A DNA stretch of 64,000 bases, from the NCBI RefSeq assembly GCF_001423295.1, contig NZ_LMNG01000005.1:22071-86070 (forward strand), written 5' to 3'. This document shows, one piece after another, positions 46,974 to 56,545 of this stretch. The notes below the pieces were generated by a model. The model was given only the letters and a program-made list of their open reading frames with translations, was not told the DNA's origin and made no database searches. This DNA is from Methylobacterium sp. Leaf112. Its GTDB lineage: Bacteria > Pseudomonadota > Alphaproteobacteria > Rhizobiales > Beijerinckiaceae. Made by a program: the position numbers and the translations under genes. The number at the start of each line of letters is the position of its first letter. Within the stretch, counting starts at the first letter, position 1.

Positions 46974-48455
46974 TCATGCCCACCACGCCGCCGGCAGTTT
47001 GGTCCGACCGGCGGCCGTCTCGATCACCTGGGCGGCGGCGAACAGGGTCTCCTCGTCGAAGGGCCGGCCGATGAGCTGGAGGCCCAGCGGCAGCCCCTGC
47101 GCATCGAGGCCGGCGGGCACCGAGAGACCGGGAAGCCCCGCCATGTTCACCGTGATGGTGAACACGTCCTGCAGGTACATCTCGACGGGGTCGCCCGAGC
47201 CCTTCTCGCCGAGCCCGAAGGCGGCGGACGGGGTGGCGGGGGTGAGGATCGCGTCGATGCCCGACGCGTAGGCCTCCTCGAAGTCGCGCTTGATCAGGGT
47301 GCGGATCTTCTGGGCGCGGACGTAATAGGCGTCGTAATAGCCCGCCGACAGCACGTAGGTGCCGATCATGATCCGGCGCTTGACCTCGCGGCCGAAGCCC
47401 GCCGCGCGGGTGTTCTCGTACATCCCGGCGATGTCCTTGCCGGGCACCCGCAGGCCGTAGCGCACGCCGTCGTAGCGGGCGAGATTGGAGGAGGCCTCGG
47501 CCGGGGCGACGATGTAGTAGGCCGGCAGCGCGTAGGGTGTGTGCGGCAGGGAGATCTCGCGCACCGTGGCGCCCGCGTCCTTCAGCATCTCGGCGCCGCG
47601 ATCCCACAGGGCCTGGACCTCGGCGGAGAGGCCCTCGACCCGGTACTCCTTCGGAATGCCGATGGTGAGGCCCTTCACGCCACGCGACACCGCCGCCTCG
47701 AAGTCCGGCACGGGAAGATCGGCGCAGGTGGTGTCCCGCGCGTCCTGACCGGCCATGGAGCCGAGCAGGATGGCGCAGTCGCGCACGGTGCGGGCGATGG
47801 GTCCGGCCTGATCGAGGGACGAGGCGTAGGCCACCGTGCCCCAGCGCGAGCAGCGCCCGTAGGTCGGCTTGATGCCCACCGTGCCGGTGAAGGCGGCGGG
47901 CTGGCGGATGGAGCCGCCGGTGTCCGTGGCGGTGGCGCCGAGGCACAGGTGGGCGGCGACGGCCGCGGCGGAGCCGCCCGACGAGCCGCCCGGCACCAGC
48001 TTGGTGTCGGACCCGTTGCGCCGCCAGGGCGAGATCGTGTCGCCGTAGGCCGATGTCTCGTTGGACGAGCCCATGGCGAACTCGTCGAGGTTGAGCTTGC
48101 CCAGCATCACGGCGCCGTCGCGCCAGAGGTTGTGCGTCACGGCCGATTCGTAGTGCGGCTGGAAGCCTTCGAGGATCTTGGACCCGGCGGTGGTGGCGAC
48201 GCCGTGGGTGCAGAACAGATCCTTGATGCCCAGCGGAATGCCCTCCAGGGGGCGCGCCGCGCCGGCGGCGATCTTGGTGTCGGCCACCTCCGCCATGGCG
48301 AGCGCGCGCTCGGGCGTCTCCAGGATGTAGGCGTTGAGGCCGCGCGCCTTCTCCATGGCGGCGAGATGCGCCTTCGCGAGATCGGTGGCGGAGAAGTCCT
48401 TGGCCTTGAGCCCGTCGCGGGCGTCGGCCAGGGTGAGTTCGTTCAAGGTGGTCAT
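46974..48455 (-). CDS. gatA: Amidotransferase subunit A (amidase)
   Basis: The 493-residue amidase-signature enzyme has the Ser-cisSer-Lys triad: Lys in [14 protein letters not shown], and the Ser pair in [15 protein letters not shown] and [14 protein letters not shown]. It releases ammonia from glutamine for GatB. gatC lies 92 bp upstream. Confidence 0.97.
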   Translation of the reverse strand: MTTLNELTLADARDGLKAKDFSATDLAKAHLAAMEKARGLNAYILETPERALAMAEVADTKIAAGAARPLEGIPLGIKDLFCTHGVATTAGSKILEGFQPHYESAVTHNLWRDGAVMLGKLNLDEFAMGSSNETSAYGDTISPWRRNGSDTKLVPGGSSGGSAAAVAAHLCLGATATDTGGSIRQPAAFTGTVGIKPTYGRCSRWGTVAYASSLDQAGPIARTVRDCAILLGSMAGQDARDTTCADLPVPDFEAAVSRGVKGLTIGIPKEYRVEGLSAEVQALWDRGAEMLKDAGATVREISLPHTPYALPAYYIVAPAEASSNLARYDGVRYGLRVPGKDIAGMYENTRAAGFGREVKRRIMIGTYVLSAGYYDAYYVRAQKIRTLIKRDFEEAYASGIDAILTPATPSAAFGLGEKGSGDPVEMYLQDVFTITVNMAGLPGLSVPAGLDAQGLPLGLQLIGRPFDEETLFAAAQVIETAAGRTKLPAAWWA

Positions 48456-48547
48456 GGGCGTTCGGTCCTCAAGATCCCGACGGACCCCGTCGCCGGTCTC
48501 GGCGCCGAACGATCCTGCCAGGAGGCATCACGAAAACGGTGGCGGCG

Positions 48548-48835
48548 CTACTCGACCACCTTCGGAACGAGGAAGTAATGGTCCTCGGTCTCCGGCGCGT
48601 TGAAGACGATGTCGTCGGCGTGGCCGCCCTCCGTCACCGTATCGGTGCGCTTCTTCATCGCCATGGGGGTCACCGAGGTCATCGGCTCGATCCCCGTCAC
48701 ATCGACGGCGCCGAGTTGCTCGACGAAGGCCAGGATCGCATTCAGCTCGCCCTGGAGCGGCGCGACCTCGTCCTCGCTCACCGCGATGCGCGCCAGATGC
48801 GCGATGCGCCTCACCGTCGTTGCGTCGACCGACAT
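48548..48835 (-). CDS. gatC: Amidotransferase subunit C
   Basis: The 95-residue GatC stabilises Gat[40 protein letters not shown] and a C-terminal [11 protein letters not shown] are family hallmarks. First gene of the gatCAB unit. Confidence 0.96.
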   Translation of the reverse strand: MSVDATTVRRIAHLARIAVSEDEVAPLQGELNAILAFVEQLGAVDVTGIEPMTSVTPMAMKKRTDTVTEGGHADDIVFNAPETEDHYFLVPKVVE

Positions 48836-48944
48836 GCTGCCTTGAGCCCCCAGGAGGATGCGCCGGGGCTTTGACGACCGCGACGGAACACGGCCGGGCT
48901 ATAGCACCCGCCTTCGCGCGCTCGCAACGCCGGGCGATCCCGTC

Positions 48945-49130
48945 TCAGGCGATCATATGGCCGGCGCGGGCGGGCACCTCCACGGAGATGCCGGGCCTGT
49001 GGGGGTTGCGCTCGGCCTGCTGGAAGCCGAAGGCGACGATCTCAACGGCCAGGAGCAGCATCAGCTTGTGCCGGAACGGCATCGTCCGGCGGGCAACCGG
49101 GGCGGGGGGATTCGTTCCGGACAGGTTCAT
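48945..49130 (-). CDS. Possible small membrane-anchored protein
   Basis: A 61-residue ORF MNLSGTNPPAPVARRTMPFR with one hydrophobic helix (HKLMLLLAVEIVAFGF). It is supported mainly by the exact CtrA-type site just upstream and by its charge pattern. No homologue is recognised; it may be spurious. Confidence 0.42.
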   Translation of the reverse strand: MNLSGTNPPAPVARRTMPFRHKLMLLLAVEIVAFGFQQAERNPHRPGISVEVPARAGHMIA

Positions 49131-49147
49131 ACGCACCACCCACGACG

Positions 49148-49163
49148 TTAACACCTTGTTAAC
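49148..49163. promoter_or_regulatory. CtrA-type binding site TTAA-N7-TTAAC
   Basis: The sequence ttaacaccttgttaac matches the full CtrA consensus TTAA-N7-TTAAC exactly, in an intergenic gap between a small minus-strand ORF and the SUKH-like gene. TTAA words are rare in this GC-rich window, so chance is a weaker explanation. It could control either side. Confidence 0.6.
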
Positions 49164-49237
49164 GATGCTATGACCGGACGGTGCCGGCAAGGCCAGGGCG
49201 ACGTTTGCTTAGGGTTAATGGACACGGAGACGACGGC

Positions 49238-49777
49238 ATGTGGGACACGGTGTTCGCGCAGGGTGTGGCCGGACCGGTCTCGGGGGAGGCGGATCTCGCC
49301 CGCGCCGAGGCGGAGCTGGGCTTCCCCCTCCCCGCCTCCTACCGGGACTTCTGCCTGCGGTGGGGCGCAGGCCTTGCCGCCGGTCATTTTCGCGTCCTGA
49401 TCCCCGGTCCCGCTCCGGAGACGGATCTCGTCACCGGCGCGGAGCTCATGGCCCACAGCATCGGCGCCGTCCTGTCGGATCGTCCCGACCATGGGTTCGA
49501 GGTGGAGGGCGACGATCCATCCGTGGTGGAGCGGGCCTGCTTCTTCGGCCGCTCGGAGGCGGGCGAGTTCCTGTTCTGGGATGTCGTCCCGGAGCGGCCC
49601 GAATACGAGATCTGGGTGATGGGCGCCGACCTCGAATCCGTGCGCTTCGGCGGGGCGGATCTCGGCGACTTCCTGCGGCGGGTGCAGACGCCGACCGTGC
49701 GCGGCATCCTCGGCATGGGTGCGGCCCCCCTGCCCTCGACCTTCGTGGGCGACGATCCGGCCCCCAGCACGCATTGA
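49238..49777 (+). CDS. SMI1/KNR4 (SUKH)-like protein
   Basis: The 179-residue protein starts MWDTVFAQG and shows the SUKH pattern near the N-terminus (ARAEAELGFPLPASYRDFCL then RWGAGLAAGHF) and a later acidic FFGRSEAGEFLFWD. The superfamily includes many immunity proteins of polymorphic toxins but also housekeeping members. No toxin gene is adjacent. GGAGA precedes the ATG. It lies 73 bp upstream of ruvX on the same strand. Confidence 0.75.
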   Translation: MWDTVFAQGVAGPVSGEADLARAEAELGFPLPASYRDFCLRWGAGLAAGHFRVLIPGPAPETDLVTGAELMAHSIGAVLSDRPDHGFEVEGDDPSVVERACFFGRSEAGEFLFWDVVPERPEYEIWVMGADLESVRFGGADLGDFLRRVQTPTVRGILGMGAAPLPSTFVGDDPAPSTH

Positions 49778-49850
49778 CGGCGGCGGGCCCCCGGATTGCC
49801 ACTCGGCCACGGATCGGTCAGGAGGGGCGGATCAGCGGAGAGCGAACGAC

Positions 49851-50342
49851 ATGACCGAGGCCGAGATCCGTGCCTTCGCGGAGGCGTCGCAGGGCGGCCG
49901 TCGTCTCATCGGAATCGATCTCGGCACCAAGACCATCGGGCTCGCCCTGTCGGATGTCGGGCGCCAGATCGCCTCGCCCCTGGAGACCATCCGCCGGGTG
50001 AAGTTCACGCCCGATGTCGCCCGCCTGCGCCAGCTCTGCGAGACCCACGGGGTCGGCGGCCTCGTCATGGGCCTGCCCCTCAACATGGACGGCAGCGAGG
50101 GTCCGCGCGTGCAATCCACCCGCTCCTTCGTGCGCAACCTGAAGCCGCTCCTCGACCTGCCGGTCCTGTTCTGCGACGAGCGCCTGTCCACGGCCGCGGT
50201 CACCCGCGCCCTCATCGCCGCCGACGCCTCGCGGGCCAAGCGCGGCGCCGTGGTCGACATGCTGGCCGCCGCCTACATCCTCCAGGGGTGCCTCGATCAG
50301 ATGCGGGGGGTGCTGGCGGACGAGGCGGCGGACGACGCGTGA
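49851..50342 (+). CDS. ruvX: Putative pre-16S rRNA nuclease (YqgF/RuvX)
   Basis: The 163-residue RNase H-fold protein has LIGIDLGTKTIGLALSDVG, GLVMGLPLNMDGSEGPR, DERLSTAAVTRAL and the C-terminal VDMLAAAYILQG, giving the catalytic acidic residues. It is thought to process the 5' end of 16S rRNA. Confidence 0.95.
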   Translation: MTEAEIRAFAEASQGGRRLIGIDLGTKTIGLALSDVGRQIASPLETIRRVKFTPDVARLRQLCETHGVGGLVMGLPLNMDGSEGPRVQSTRSFVRNLKPLLDLPVLFCDERLSTAAVTRALIAADASRAKRGAVVDMLAAAYILQGCLDQMRGVLADEAADDA

Positions 50343-50444
50343 GGTGCGGGGCCCGCACGCGTCGGCGGCGGAGCTTTCGCCCCGCCGCCCGTCTCTCGAG
50401 CCAAATGGTGTCGGCGTCGGCCCGCCCCCGCGGCACCGTGCGCG

Positions 50445-50543
50445 CTACGAGGCCAGCATCGCCTGGGATGCGCCGACCAGGGTGAAGATCAGGCCGCCCG
50501 CGATGGCGCCGATCATCGCGTAGGAGAACCCCTTCAGGACCAT
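50445..50543 (-). CDS. Tiny single-helix membrane protein
   Basis: A 32-residue ORF MVLKGFSYAMIGAIAGGLIF ends in GASQAMLAS and consists mostly of one hydrophobic helix, with GGAGG 11 bases before the ATG. It lies 23 bp downstream of a small secreted-protein gene on the same strand. Reality rests on the helix and RBS only. Confidence 0.5.
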   Translation of the reverse strand: MVLKGFSYAMIGAIAGGLIFTLVGASQAMLAS

Positions 50544-50566
50544 GGGTGTCACCGCCTCCGTCCGGA

Positions 50567-50827
50567 TCAGCAACGGTTGCCGCCGGAGGTCTGGCCGTAC
50601 TGCATGACCGGAAAATTCTGCTGATTGGCGTTGCCCTCGGCGGCCGAGCTCATCGGGCAGCCACCGTATGACGGCACCCGGGACGGAGCGTTGATCGAAC
50701 CGGTCGTCTCGACATCGTAGGGGGTGAACGCAGTGTCGCGCGCGGGGCGCTCGAATGCCATCGCAGACGAGATCGGAGCAACGCCAAGCACGAGAGCGGC
50801 GGCGATGGCGGCGATACGGGTCTTCAT
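50567..50827 (-). CDS. Small secreted protein of unknown function
   Basis: The 86-residue protein has a clear signal peptide (MKTRIAAIAAALVLGVAP to SAMA). The mature part includes DVETTGSINAPSRVPSYGG and two cysteines (GGCPM, GNRC). No family recognised. A 225-bp divergent spacer separates it from the papain-like gene and contains the small inverted repeat cgaacc...ggttcg at 50854-50873. Confidence 0.75.
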   Translation of the reverse strand: MKTRIAAIAAALVLGVAPISSAMAFERPARDTAFTPYDVETTGSINAPSRVPSYGGCPMSSAAEGNANQQNFPVMQYGQTSGGNRC

Positions 50828-51052
50828 TGTGATACTCTGTTTCCTTTGCAGGTCGAACCGACAAACCGGTTCGTTTCTCTCTGTCTGAGCTACAGATGGG
50901 GAGCGTCAGCTTGGCGTGACGTGTCGAAGCGCACGCAACCCTGCCGAACCGGCCGATGCGTTGTTTCGAGGGCTTCGGACGCGAACCGAATTCCCCTGCA
51001 CGGGCCGATGCTTTAGCGAGCCTGAGGGTAGATCTGCGGGGTTGAGCCAGGA

Positions 51053-52225
51053 ATGTTCGAGCGGGACGTGAACCGAGCCGGGTCCGCGAGACGTGCACGG
51101 GCGGCCTGTGGCGCCCTGCTGCTGCTCGCGACGGGATCGGCCGCACCGGCGCAGGCTCCCGATCCGCGCATCCTGCCCGCGCAGCCGGCCTACGCCCGCA
51201 ACGCCGCGTGCGCTCCGTTGCGGATCGCCATGCCGCCCGGCACGCACCGGCTTCCGGGCGACGCCCTGATCTCGCCCAAACCTGCCGAGATTCCCATCGG
51301 CCAGGGCGACACCGCCATCTGCTTTGCCTACGCCACCGCCGACATGATCTCCCAGCGCGTCGGCCGGGCCGTCTCGCCCCTGGATGTGGCCGGCAAGTTC
51401 TACTTCGCCGATCCGGCCCGGCTCGAAGGCCTGCCCGATCCGGCACTCCGGGCGCATCTGAGGGCGCATCCGAACCATGCGGCCGACATCGCCTGGAGCC
51501 GGAACGCGGCCGACATCAATCCCGTCGGCAACCCGGGCCTGCAGCCCTACTTCGACAAGCTGGAGGGCGGCGAGGAGGATGCCGCCGCCCTGCTCTACAA
51601 CCTCGACGGCCTGTGCGAGGAGCGCGACCTGCCCTCGCACGAGGGCTACGCGCATTTCACCCCCACCTACGCGGCCCTGCGCTTCGGCGCTCCCTTGCGC
51701 GCACCGAACCAGTGCCTGCGCCGCGTCGGGGCGACGGTGGGCAAGCTCCGCTCGCGCGGGGCGGACGCCTTCAACGACGCGTGGCTTGCGCGGGTCGAGA
51801 CCCTGTGCCGGCGCATACCCCTGCCCGTGCCCCTGCTGCCGGTCTCGACGCGTGTCGCCGCCAACCAGCTCGACTTCATGGCGATGCTGGAGGCGGGCCG
51901 GCCGCCGGCGCCCCGGGACATCACCCGCCTGCTGGCCCGGGTCGATTACGCCCTCGACCATGGCCGGGCGCCGACCATCGGCTACAGCTGGTACATCCTG
52001 CAGGACCGCGACCCGAAGGACCCGGATCTCGCCGCCGACCATTCCAGCGCCGTCATCGGCCGGCGCCGGACGGCGGGCGGGTGCCAGTACCTCGTCCAGG
52101 ACAACACCGGCGAGTATTGCGCCCGGATGCGGCCGGACATCGCCGGCCGCTGCGACAACGGCCGGGTCTGGCTGCGGGAGGACGAGCTGCGGCGCACCCT
52201 CTACAGCGTGATCTATCTGCGCTGA
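51053..52225 (+). CDS. Secreted papain-like (C1-type) cysteine peptidase candidate
   Basis: The 390-residue protein has a basic start and signal peptide (ACGALLLLATGSAAPAQA). A papain-like tetrad is visible: Q84 and C90 in GQGDTAICFAYATADMIS (compare QG-x-CGSCWAF), H330 in ADHSSAVIGRR and N351 in YLVQDNTG. The spacing C-H of 240 residues is long but allowed for the C1 fold. The long middle part is helical and cysteine-containing with no recognised domain. Peptidase activity is inferred from the tetrad only. Confidence 0.7.
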   Translation: MFERDVNRAGSARRARAACGALLLLATGSAAPAQAPDPRILPAQPAYARNAACAPLRIAMPPGTHRLPGDALISPKPAEIPIGQGDTAICFAYATADMISQRVGRAVSPLDVAGKFYFADPARLEGLPDPALRAHLRAHPNHAADIAWSRNAADINPVGNPGLQPYFDKLEGGEEDAAALLYNLDGLCEERDLPSHEGYAHFTPTYAALRFGAPLRAPNQCLRRVGATVGKLRSRGADAFNDAWLARVETLCRRIPLPVPLLPVSTRVAANQLDFMAMLEAGRPPAPRDITRLLARVDYALDHGRAPTIGYSWYILQDRDPKDPDLAADHSSAVIGRRRTAGGCQYLVQDNTGEYCARMRPDIAGRCDNGRVWLREDELRRTLYSVIYLR

Positions 52226-52232
52226 GCCGCCC

Positions 52233-53402
52233 TCACCCCACCAGGGACACCGCCCCGCTCCCATGCCGCTCGATGCGCCCGTCGAGTTCGAGTTCGAGGA
52301 GCGTCGTCTGCACCACGCGCACGCTCAAGCCCGCGGCCCGGGCGAGGTCGTCGGTGCCGATGGGGGTCGGGCTGAGGAGTCCGATGAGGCGGGCGCGGTC
52401 GTCCGCAGGCTCGGGCGGCTCGAGGGCGTCCACCGGCATCGGCAGCACGATCCCGTCGACGTCGAGTTCGTCCCAGAAGATCGGCGCGTCGGCGAGATCG
52501 GGACGGTCGAGGGCGAGGGGTTCCGTACCGTAGGCCTCGCGTTCGATGAGGGGGGCCACAGCCTCGAGGACGTGAGCGGCCTCCGCCACCAGGGTGGCGC
52601 CCTGGCGGATGAGGTCGTTGGTGCCCTCGGCGCGCGGGTCGAGGGGCGAGCCCGGCACGGCGAAGACCTCGCGGCCCTGTTCCAGGGCGAAGCGCGCGGT
52701 GATGAGGGAGCCCGAGCGCCGCGCCGCCTCGACCACGACGGTGCCGAGACTGAGGCCCGAGATGATGCGGTTGCGCCGGGGGAAATCGCGGCCCCGCGGC
52801 TCCCAGCCCATGGGCATCTCGGCCACCACCGCCCCGCCCGCCTCCAGGATCGCCTCGACGAGGGCGGCGTGGTTCGCCGGATAGATCCGGTCGTGCCCCC
52901 CGGCCAGCACCGCCACGGTGCCGGGCAGGAGGGCGGCCTTGTGGGCGCGGGCGTCGATGCCGCGGGCCAGCCCCGAGACCACCACGAGACCGGCCGCGCC
53001 GAGGTCCCGGGCGAGGCGCTCGGTGACGCTCAGGCCGGCGGCCGAGGCGTTGCGCGAACCCACGATGGCGACCGCCGGCCGGTTCAGGATGGCCGGGTCG
53101 CCCCGCACGGCGAGGAGCGGCGGCGCGGAATCCGCCGCCTGGAGGAGTTTTGGATAGTCGGCCTCGCCCGAGGCCACGAGACGGGCGCCGATGCGGGCCG
53201 CGGCGGCGAGTTCGGCTTCGGCCTGCGCCCGGGTCGGCGGCGTGACCCGCCGGCCGGCGCGGCCGGTGATGTTCGGCAACGCCTCCAGGGCGGCGCCGGC
53301 CCCGCCGAAGCGGTTGATGAGGGTGCGGAAGGTGCGGGGGCCGATGCCCTCGGCGCGGATGAGACGGAGCCAGTCGAGGCGCTGGGCATCGTTGAGTTGC
53401 AT
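52233..53402 (-). CDS. dprA: DNA-processing protein DprA
   Basis: The 389-residue protein loads RecA on incoming single-stranded DNA in transformation. It has an N-terminal HhH/SAM-like part ([20 protein letters not shown]), the Rossmann core [20 protein letters not shown] and [39 protein letters not shown], and a C-terminal winged-helix DML1-like domain. It converges on the papain-like gene and follows plsY. Confidence 0.95.
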   Translation of the reverse strand: MQLNDAQRLDWLRLIRAEGIGPRTFRTLINRFGGAGAALEALPNITGRAGRRVTPPTRAQAEAELAAAARIGARLVASGEADYPKLLQAADSAPPLLAVRGDPAILNRPAVAIVGSRNASAAGLSVTERLARDLGAAGLVVVSGLARGIDARAHKAALLPGTVAVLAGGHDRIYPANHAALVEAILEAGGAVVAEMPMGWEPRGRDFPRRNRIISGLSLGTVVVEAARRSGSLITARFALEQGREVFAVPGSPLDPRAEGTNDLIRQGATLVAEAAHVLEAVAPLIEREAYGTEPLALDRPDLADAPIFWDELDVDGIVLPMPVDALEPPEPADDRARLIGLLSPTPIGTDDLARAAGLSVRVVQTTLLELELDGRIERHGSGAVSLVG

Positions 53403-53440
53403 CGCCCTGCCCCATCACGGTCGGGCGGCGTCGGTGGTCC

Positions 53441-54049
53441 TCAGCCCTTCTGCCCGATGCGCCCTTCGGTGCCGGCGAGGAGCCGGCGGATGTTGGGCGC
53501 GTGCTTCCACCATAGCAGGGCTGCGAGCAGGAGGAAGAGCCATGCAACCCCTGGCTGTCCGAGCGCCCACAGGACGACGGGCGTGGCGGCCGAGGCGGCC
53601 AGCGCCGCCAGCGACGAGTACCGCAGGCCGAAGGCGAGGCCGAGCCAGATCGCCGCGAAGGCGGCGAGCGCCACCGGACTCAGCGCCAGGAGCACGCCCA
53701 GGAAGGTCGCGACCCCCTTGCCGCCCTTGAACCCGAGCCAGACCGGGAACAGGTGGCCGAGGAAGGCGCCGAGCCCCGCCGCCAGGGCCGGCTCCAGGTT
53801 GAACTGGAGACCGATGAGCACGGCCGCCGTTCCCTTGAGGGCATCCCCCAGGAGCGTCGCGGCGGCCAGCCCCTTGCGGCCCGTGCGCAGGACGTTGGTG
53901 GCGCCGATGTTGCCCGAGCCGATGGCGCGCACGTCCCCGAGACCGGCCATGCGGGTGAAGATCAGGCCGAAGGGGATCGAACCGAGGAGGTAGCCCCCGG
54001 CGAGACCCGCCAGCAGCATCGGCACGGAGGCGGCCTCGGCGTAGGTCAC
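53441..54049 (-). CDS. plsY: Glycerol-3-phosphate acyltransferase
   Basis: The 202-residue integral membrane enzyme acylates glycerol-3-phosphate with acyl-phosphate. Family motifs are [56 protein letters not shown]. The GTG at 54049 overlaps the pyrC' stop; a Met ten codons later is an alternative start. Confidence 0.95.
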   Translation of the reverse strand: MTYAEAASVPMLLAGLAGGYLLGSIPFGLIFTRMAGLGDVRAIGSGNIGATNVLRTGRKGLAAATLLGDALKGTAAVLIGLQFNLEPALAAGLGAFLGHLFPVWLGFKGGKGVATFLGVLLALSPVALAAFAAIWLGLAFGLRYSSLAALAASAATPVVLWALGQPGVAWLFLLLAALLWWKHAPNIRRLLAGTEGRIGQKG

Positions 54050-55347
54050 GCGAAGCCCCCATCCCGGAACACGATGCGCCCGCCGACGAGGGTCAGCAGG
54101 GCCGCGCCCTGGAGGCGCGCCTCGTCGAAGGGCGAGTTCTTCGAGCGCGACTTCAGGCGGCGCTTGTCGAGGATGTAGGGCACGTCCGGATCGATGAGCA
54201 CGAGGTCGGCCGGCGCCCCCACGGCGAGGCGTCCGGCCTCGCGGCGGAGGATCTTTGCCGGATGCGTCGTCAGTGCGGCGAGCAGGCGCGGCAGGGCGAT
54301 GTCGCCGGTGTGGACGAGGCGCAGGGCGGCGCCCAGCAGGGTCTCGATGCCGAGCGCCCCGTCGGCGGCCTCGGCGAAGGGCAGGCGCTTGGTCTCGACG
54401 TCCTGCGGGTTGTGGTCGGAGACGATCACGTCGACCACGCCCTCGTTCAGGGCCGCCACCAGGGCGAGGCGGTCGCTCTCGTGGCGGAGCGGCGGCGAGA
54501 GTCGGCAGAAGGTGCGGTAATGGCCGATGTCGCCCTCGTTGAGGACGAGGTTGTTCACGGACGCGCCGCAGGTGACGGGCAGGCCGTCGTCCTTCGCCCG
54601 TCGCACGATCTCGATGGAATCGGCGCAGGAGATCATCGCCGCGTGATAGCGGGCGCCGGTGAGGCGCACGAGGCGGATGTCGCGCTCCAGCATCACCGTC
54701 TCGGCCTCGCGCGGAATGCCGATGAGCCCGAGCCGGGAGGCCATCTCGCCCTCGTTCATCACCCCCTCGCCGACGAGGTCGGGCTCCTCGACGTGCTGCA
54801 TGATCAGCGCGTCGAAATCCCGGGCGTAGGTGAGGGCCCGGCGCAGGACCTGGGCGTTGGTCACGGCCTTGAGGCCGTCGGTGAAGGCCACCGCCCCGGC
54901 CTCCTGCAGCAGGCCGAATTCCGTCATCTCGCGGCCCGCGAGGCCCTTGGTGATGGCGGCGGCCGGCAGCACCGTGACGCAGGCCGTGTCGCGGGCCCGG
55001 CGCAGGACGAAGTCGACGATGGCCGGCCCGTCGATGACCGGGTTGGTGTCGGGCATGCACACCAGGGTGGTGACCCCGCCGGCGGCGGCGGCCGCGCTGG
55101 CGGAGGCCAGGGTCTCGCGGTGCTCGGCGCCGGGCTCGCCGACGAAGGCGCGCAGGTCGACGAGGCCGGGGGCGAGGACGTGCCCGCCGCAGTCGACGGT
55201 CTCGGCCCCCTCGGGGGCGGCCGGGGCGGCGCCCCAGGCGAGGTCACCGATGCGCCCGTCGCGCACGAGGACGTGGCCGGGGGCCTGCCGGCCGGTGGCC
55301 GGGTCGCAGAGGGTGGCGTTGGTGAGGAGAAGGGGAGGATGGGCCAT
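54046..55347 (-). CDS. Dihydroorotase-like protein, metal ligands lost (pseudo-dihydroorotase)
   Basis: The 433-residue amidohydrolase-fold protein matches type I dihydroorotase along its length ([49 protein letters not shown]). The metal-binding HxH and following Arg of active enzymes (DxHxHLREPG) are replaced by R66-A67-F68 and G70, and the later HVST-type His is absent (AAMISCADS). It therefore probably acts as a non-catalytic partner of PyrB, like PyrC' of pseudomonads. ATG at 55347 follows the pyrB stop by 5 bp. Confidence 0.88.
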   Translation of the reverse strand: MAHPPLLLTNATLCDPATGRQAPGHVLVRDGRIGDLAWGAAPAAPEGAETVDCGGHVLAPGLVDLRAFVGEPGAEHRETLASASAAAAAGGVTTLVCMPDTNPVIDGPAIVDFVLRRARDTACVTVLPAAAITKGLAGREMTEFGLLQEAGAVAFTDGLKAVTNAQVLRRALTYARDFDALIMQHVEEPDLVGEGVMNEGEMASRLGLIGIPREAETVMLERDIRLVRLTGARYHAAMISCADSIEIVRRAKDDGLPVTCGASVNNLVLNEGDIGHYRTFCRLSPPLRHESDRLALVAALNEGVVDVIVSDHNPQDVETKRLPFAEAADGALGIETLLGAALRLVHTGDIALPRLLAALTTHPAKILRREAGRLAVGAPADLVLIDPDVPYILDKRRLKSRSKNSPFDEARLQGAALLTLVGGRIVFRDGGFA

Positions 55348-55352
55348 CGGAC

Positions 55353-56303
55353 TCACGCGTTCGGCAGGTGCGTCGCGAGGGCTTCGAGCACGGCCATCCG
55401 CACGGCCACCCCCATCTCGACCTGCTCGCGGATGAGGGATTGCGCCCCGTCTGCGACCTCCGAAGAGATCTCGACGCCGCGGTTCATCGGCCCCGGATGC
55501 ATCACCAGGGCATCGGGGGCAGCCAGCGCCAGCTTGTCGCCGTCGAGGCCGAAATAGCGGAAGTACTCCTTCACCGAAGGCACGAAGGAGCCGTTCATGC
55601 GCTCGCGCTGCAGGCGCAGCATCATGACGATGTCGGCCCCCGCCAGCCCCTTGCGCATGTCGGTGAACACCGCGACGCCGAATCGGTCGAGGCCCGTGGG
55701 AAGCAAGGTGGACGGACCGATCACCCGCACCCGGGCGCCGAGCGCCTGAAGCAGGATGATGTTGGAGCGGGCGACGCGCGAATGCAGGACGTCGCCGCAG
55801 ATGGCGACCGTGAGGCCCTCGATCCGGCCCTTGTTGCGGCGGATGGTGAGCGCATCCAGCAGCGCCTGGGTCGGATGTTCATGGGCGCCGTCGCCGGCAT
55901 TGACCACGGCGCAATCGACCTTGCGGGCGAGGAGATGCACGGCGCCGGCCGCGTGGTGGCGCACCACGATGATGTCGGGGCGCATGGCGTTGAGGGTCGC
56001 GGCGGTGTCGACGAGGGTCTCGCCCTTCTTCACCGATGAGGAGGCCACCGACATGTTCATGACGTCGGCGCCCAGCCGCTTGCCGGCGAGCTCGAACGAG
56101 GCCTGCGTCCGGGTGGAGGGCTCGAAGAACAAGTTGATCTGCGTGCGCCCGCGCAAGGTCGTGCGCTTCTTCTCCACCTGCCGCGACAGCGCCACGGCGG
56201 CGTCGGCCCGCTCCAGCAGGGCCTCGATGTCGGGGCGCGACAGGCCCTCGATGCCGAGGAGATGGCGGTGGGGGAAGCCGGGCGGAGTCGGGGCGCTGGT
56301 CAT
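55353..56303 (-). CDS. pyrB: Aspartate carbamoyltransferase catalytic subunit
   Basis: The 316-residue enzyme condenses aspartate and carbamoyl phosphate. Carbamoyl-phosphate motif [17 protein letters not shown], the [12 protein letters not shown] segment and the aspartate-binding LRLQRERM and [11 protein letters not shown] are intact. ATG at 56303 is preferred to the adjacent GTG. No pyrI is seen; association with the downstream dihydroorotase-like protein is likely. Confidence 0.96.
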   Translation of the reverse strand: MTSAPTPPGFPHRHLLGIEGLSRPDIEALLERADAAVALSRQVEKKRTTLRGRTQINLFFEPSTRTQASFELAGKRLGADVMNMSVASSSVKKGETLVDTAATLNAMRPDIIVVRHHAAGAVHLLARKVDCAVVNAGDGAHEHPTQALLDALTIRRNKGRIEGLTVAICGDVLHSRVARSNIILLQALGARVRVIGPSTLLPTGLDRFGVAVFTDMRKGLAGADIVMMLRLQRERMNGSFVPSVKEYFRYFGLDGDKLALAAPDALVMHPGPMNRGVEISSEVADGAQSLIREQVEMGVAVRMAVLEALATHLPNA

Positions 56304-56545
56304 CACGGGGGTCAGCGCTACAGCGGGTGCGCCGCGCCCGCAAGACGGAGGTCATTCGGAGGCGCGCGACGCAGCCGGCAAAGTGTCCCCATTTGACATC
56401 GCCCGAGGGTTAACCCACTTCATGCCCCGCAAAAGGCCCCTGCCCCGGCAGGCGGTCCGCCTTGCCGCATCCACCGCAGCGTGCGCAAGCGCGCAACCGG
56501 TTCGTTGTCGGACCAAGGCCCTCTCGAGAGGCTCGGAATCCCTCC

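Noticed and set aside
50854..50873. Inverted repeat cgaacc...ggttcg as an operator
   Set aside because: The six-base arms are short and no regulator gene is adjacent; it is noted only in the neighbouring gene entry.
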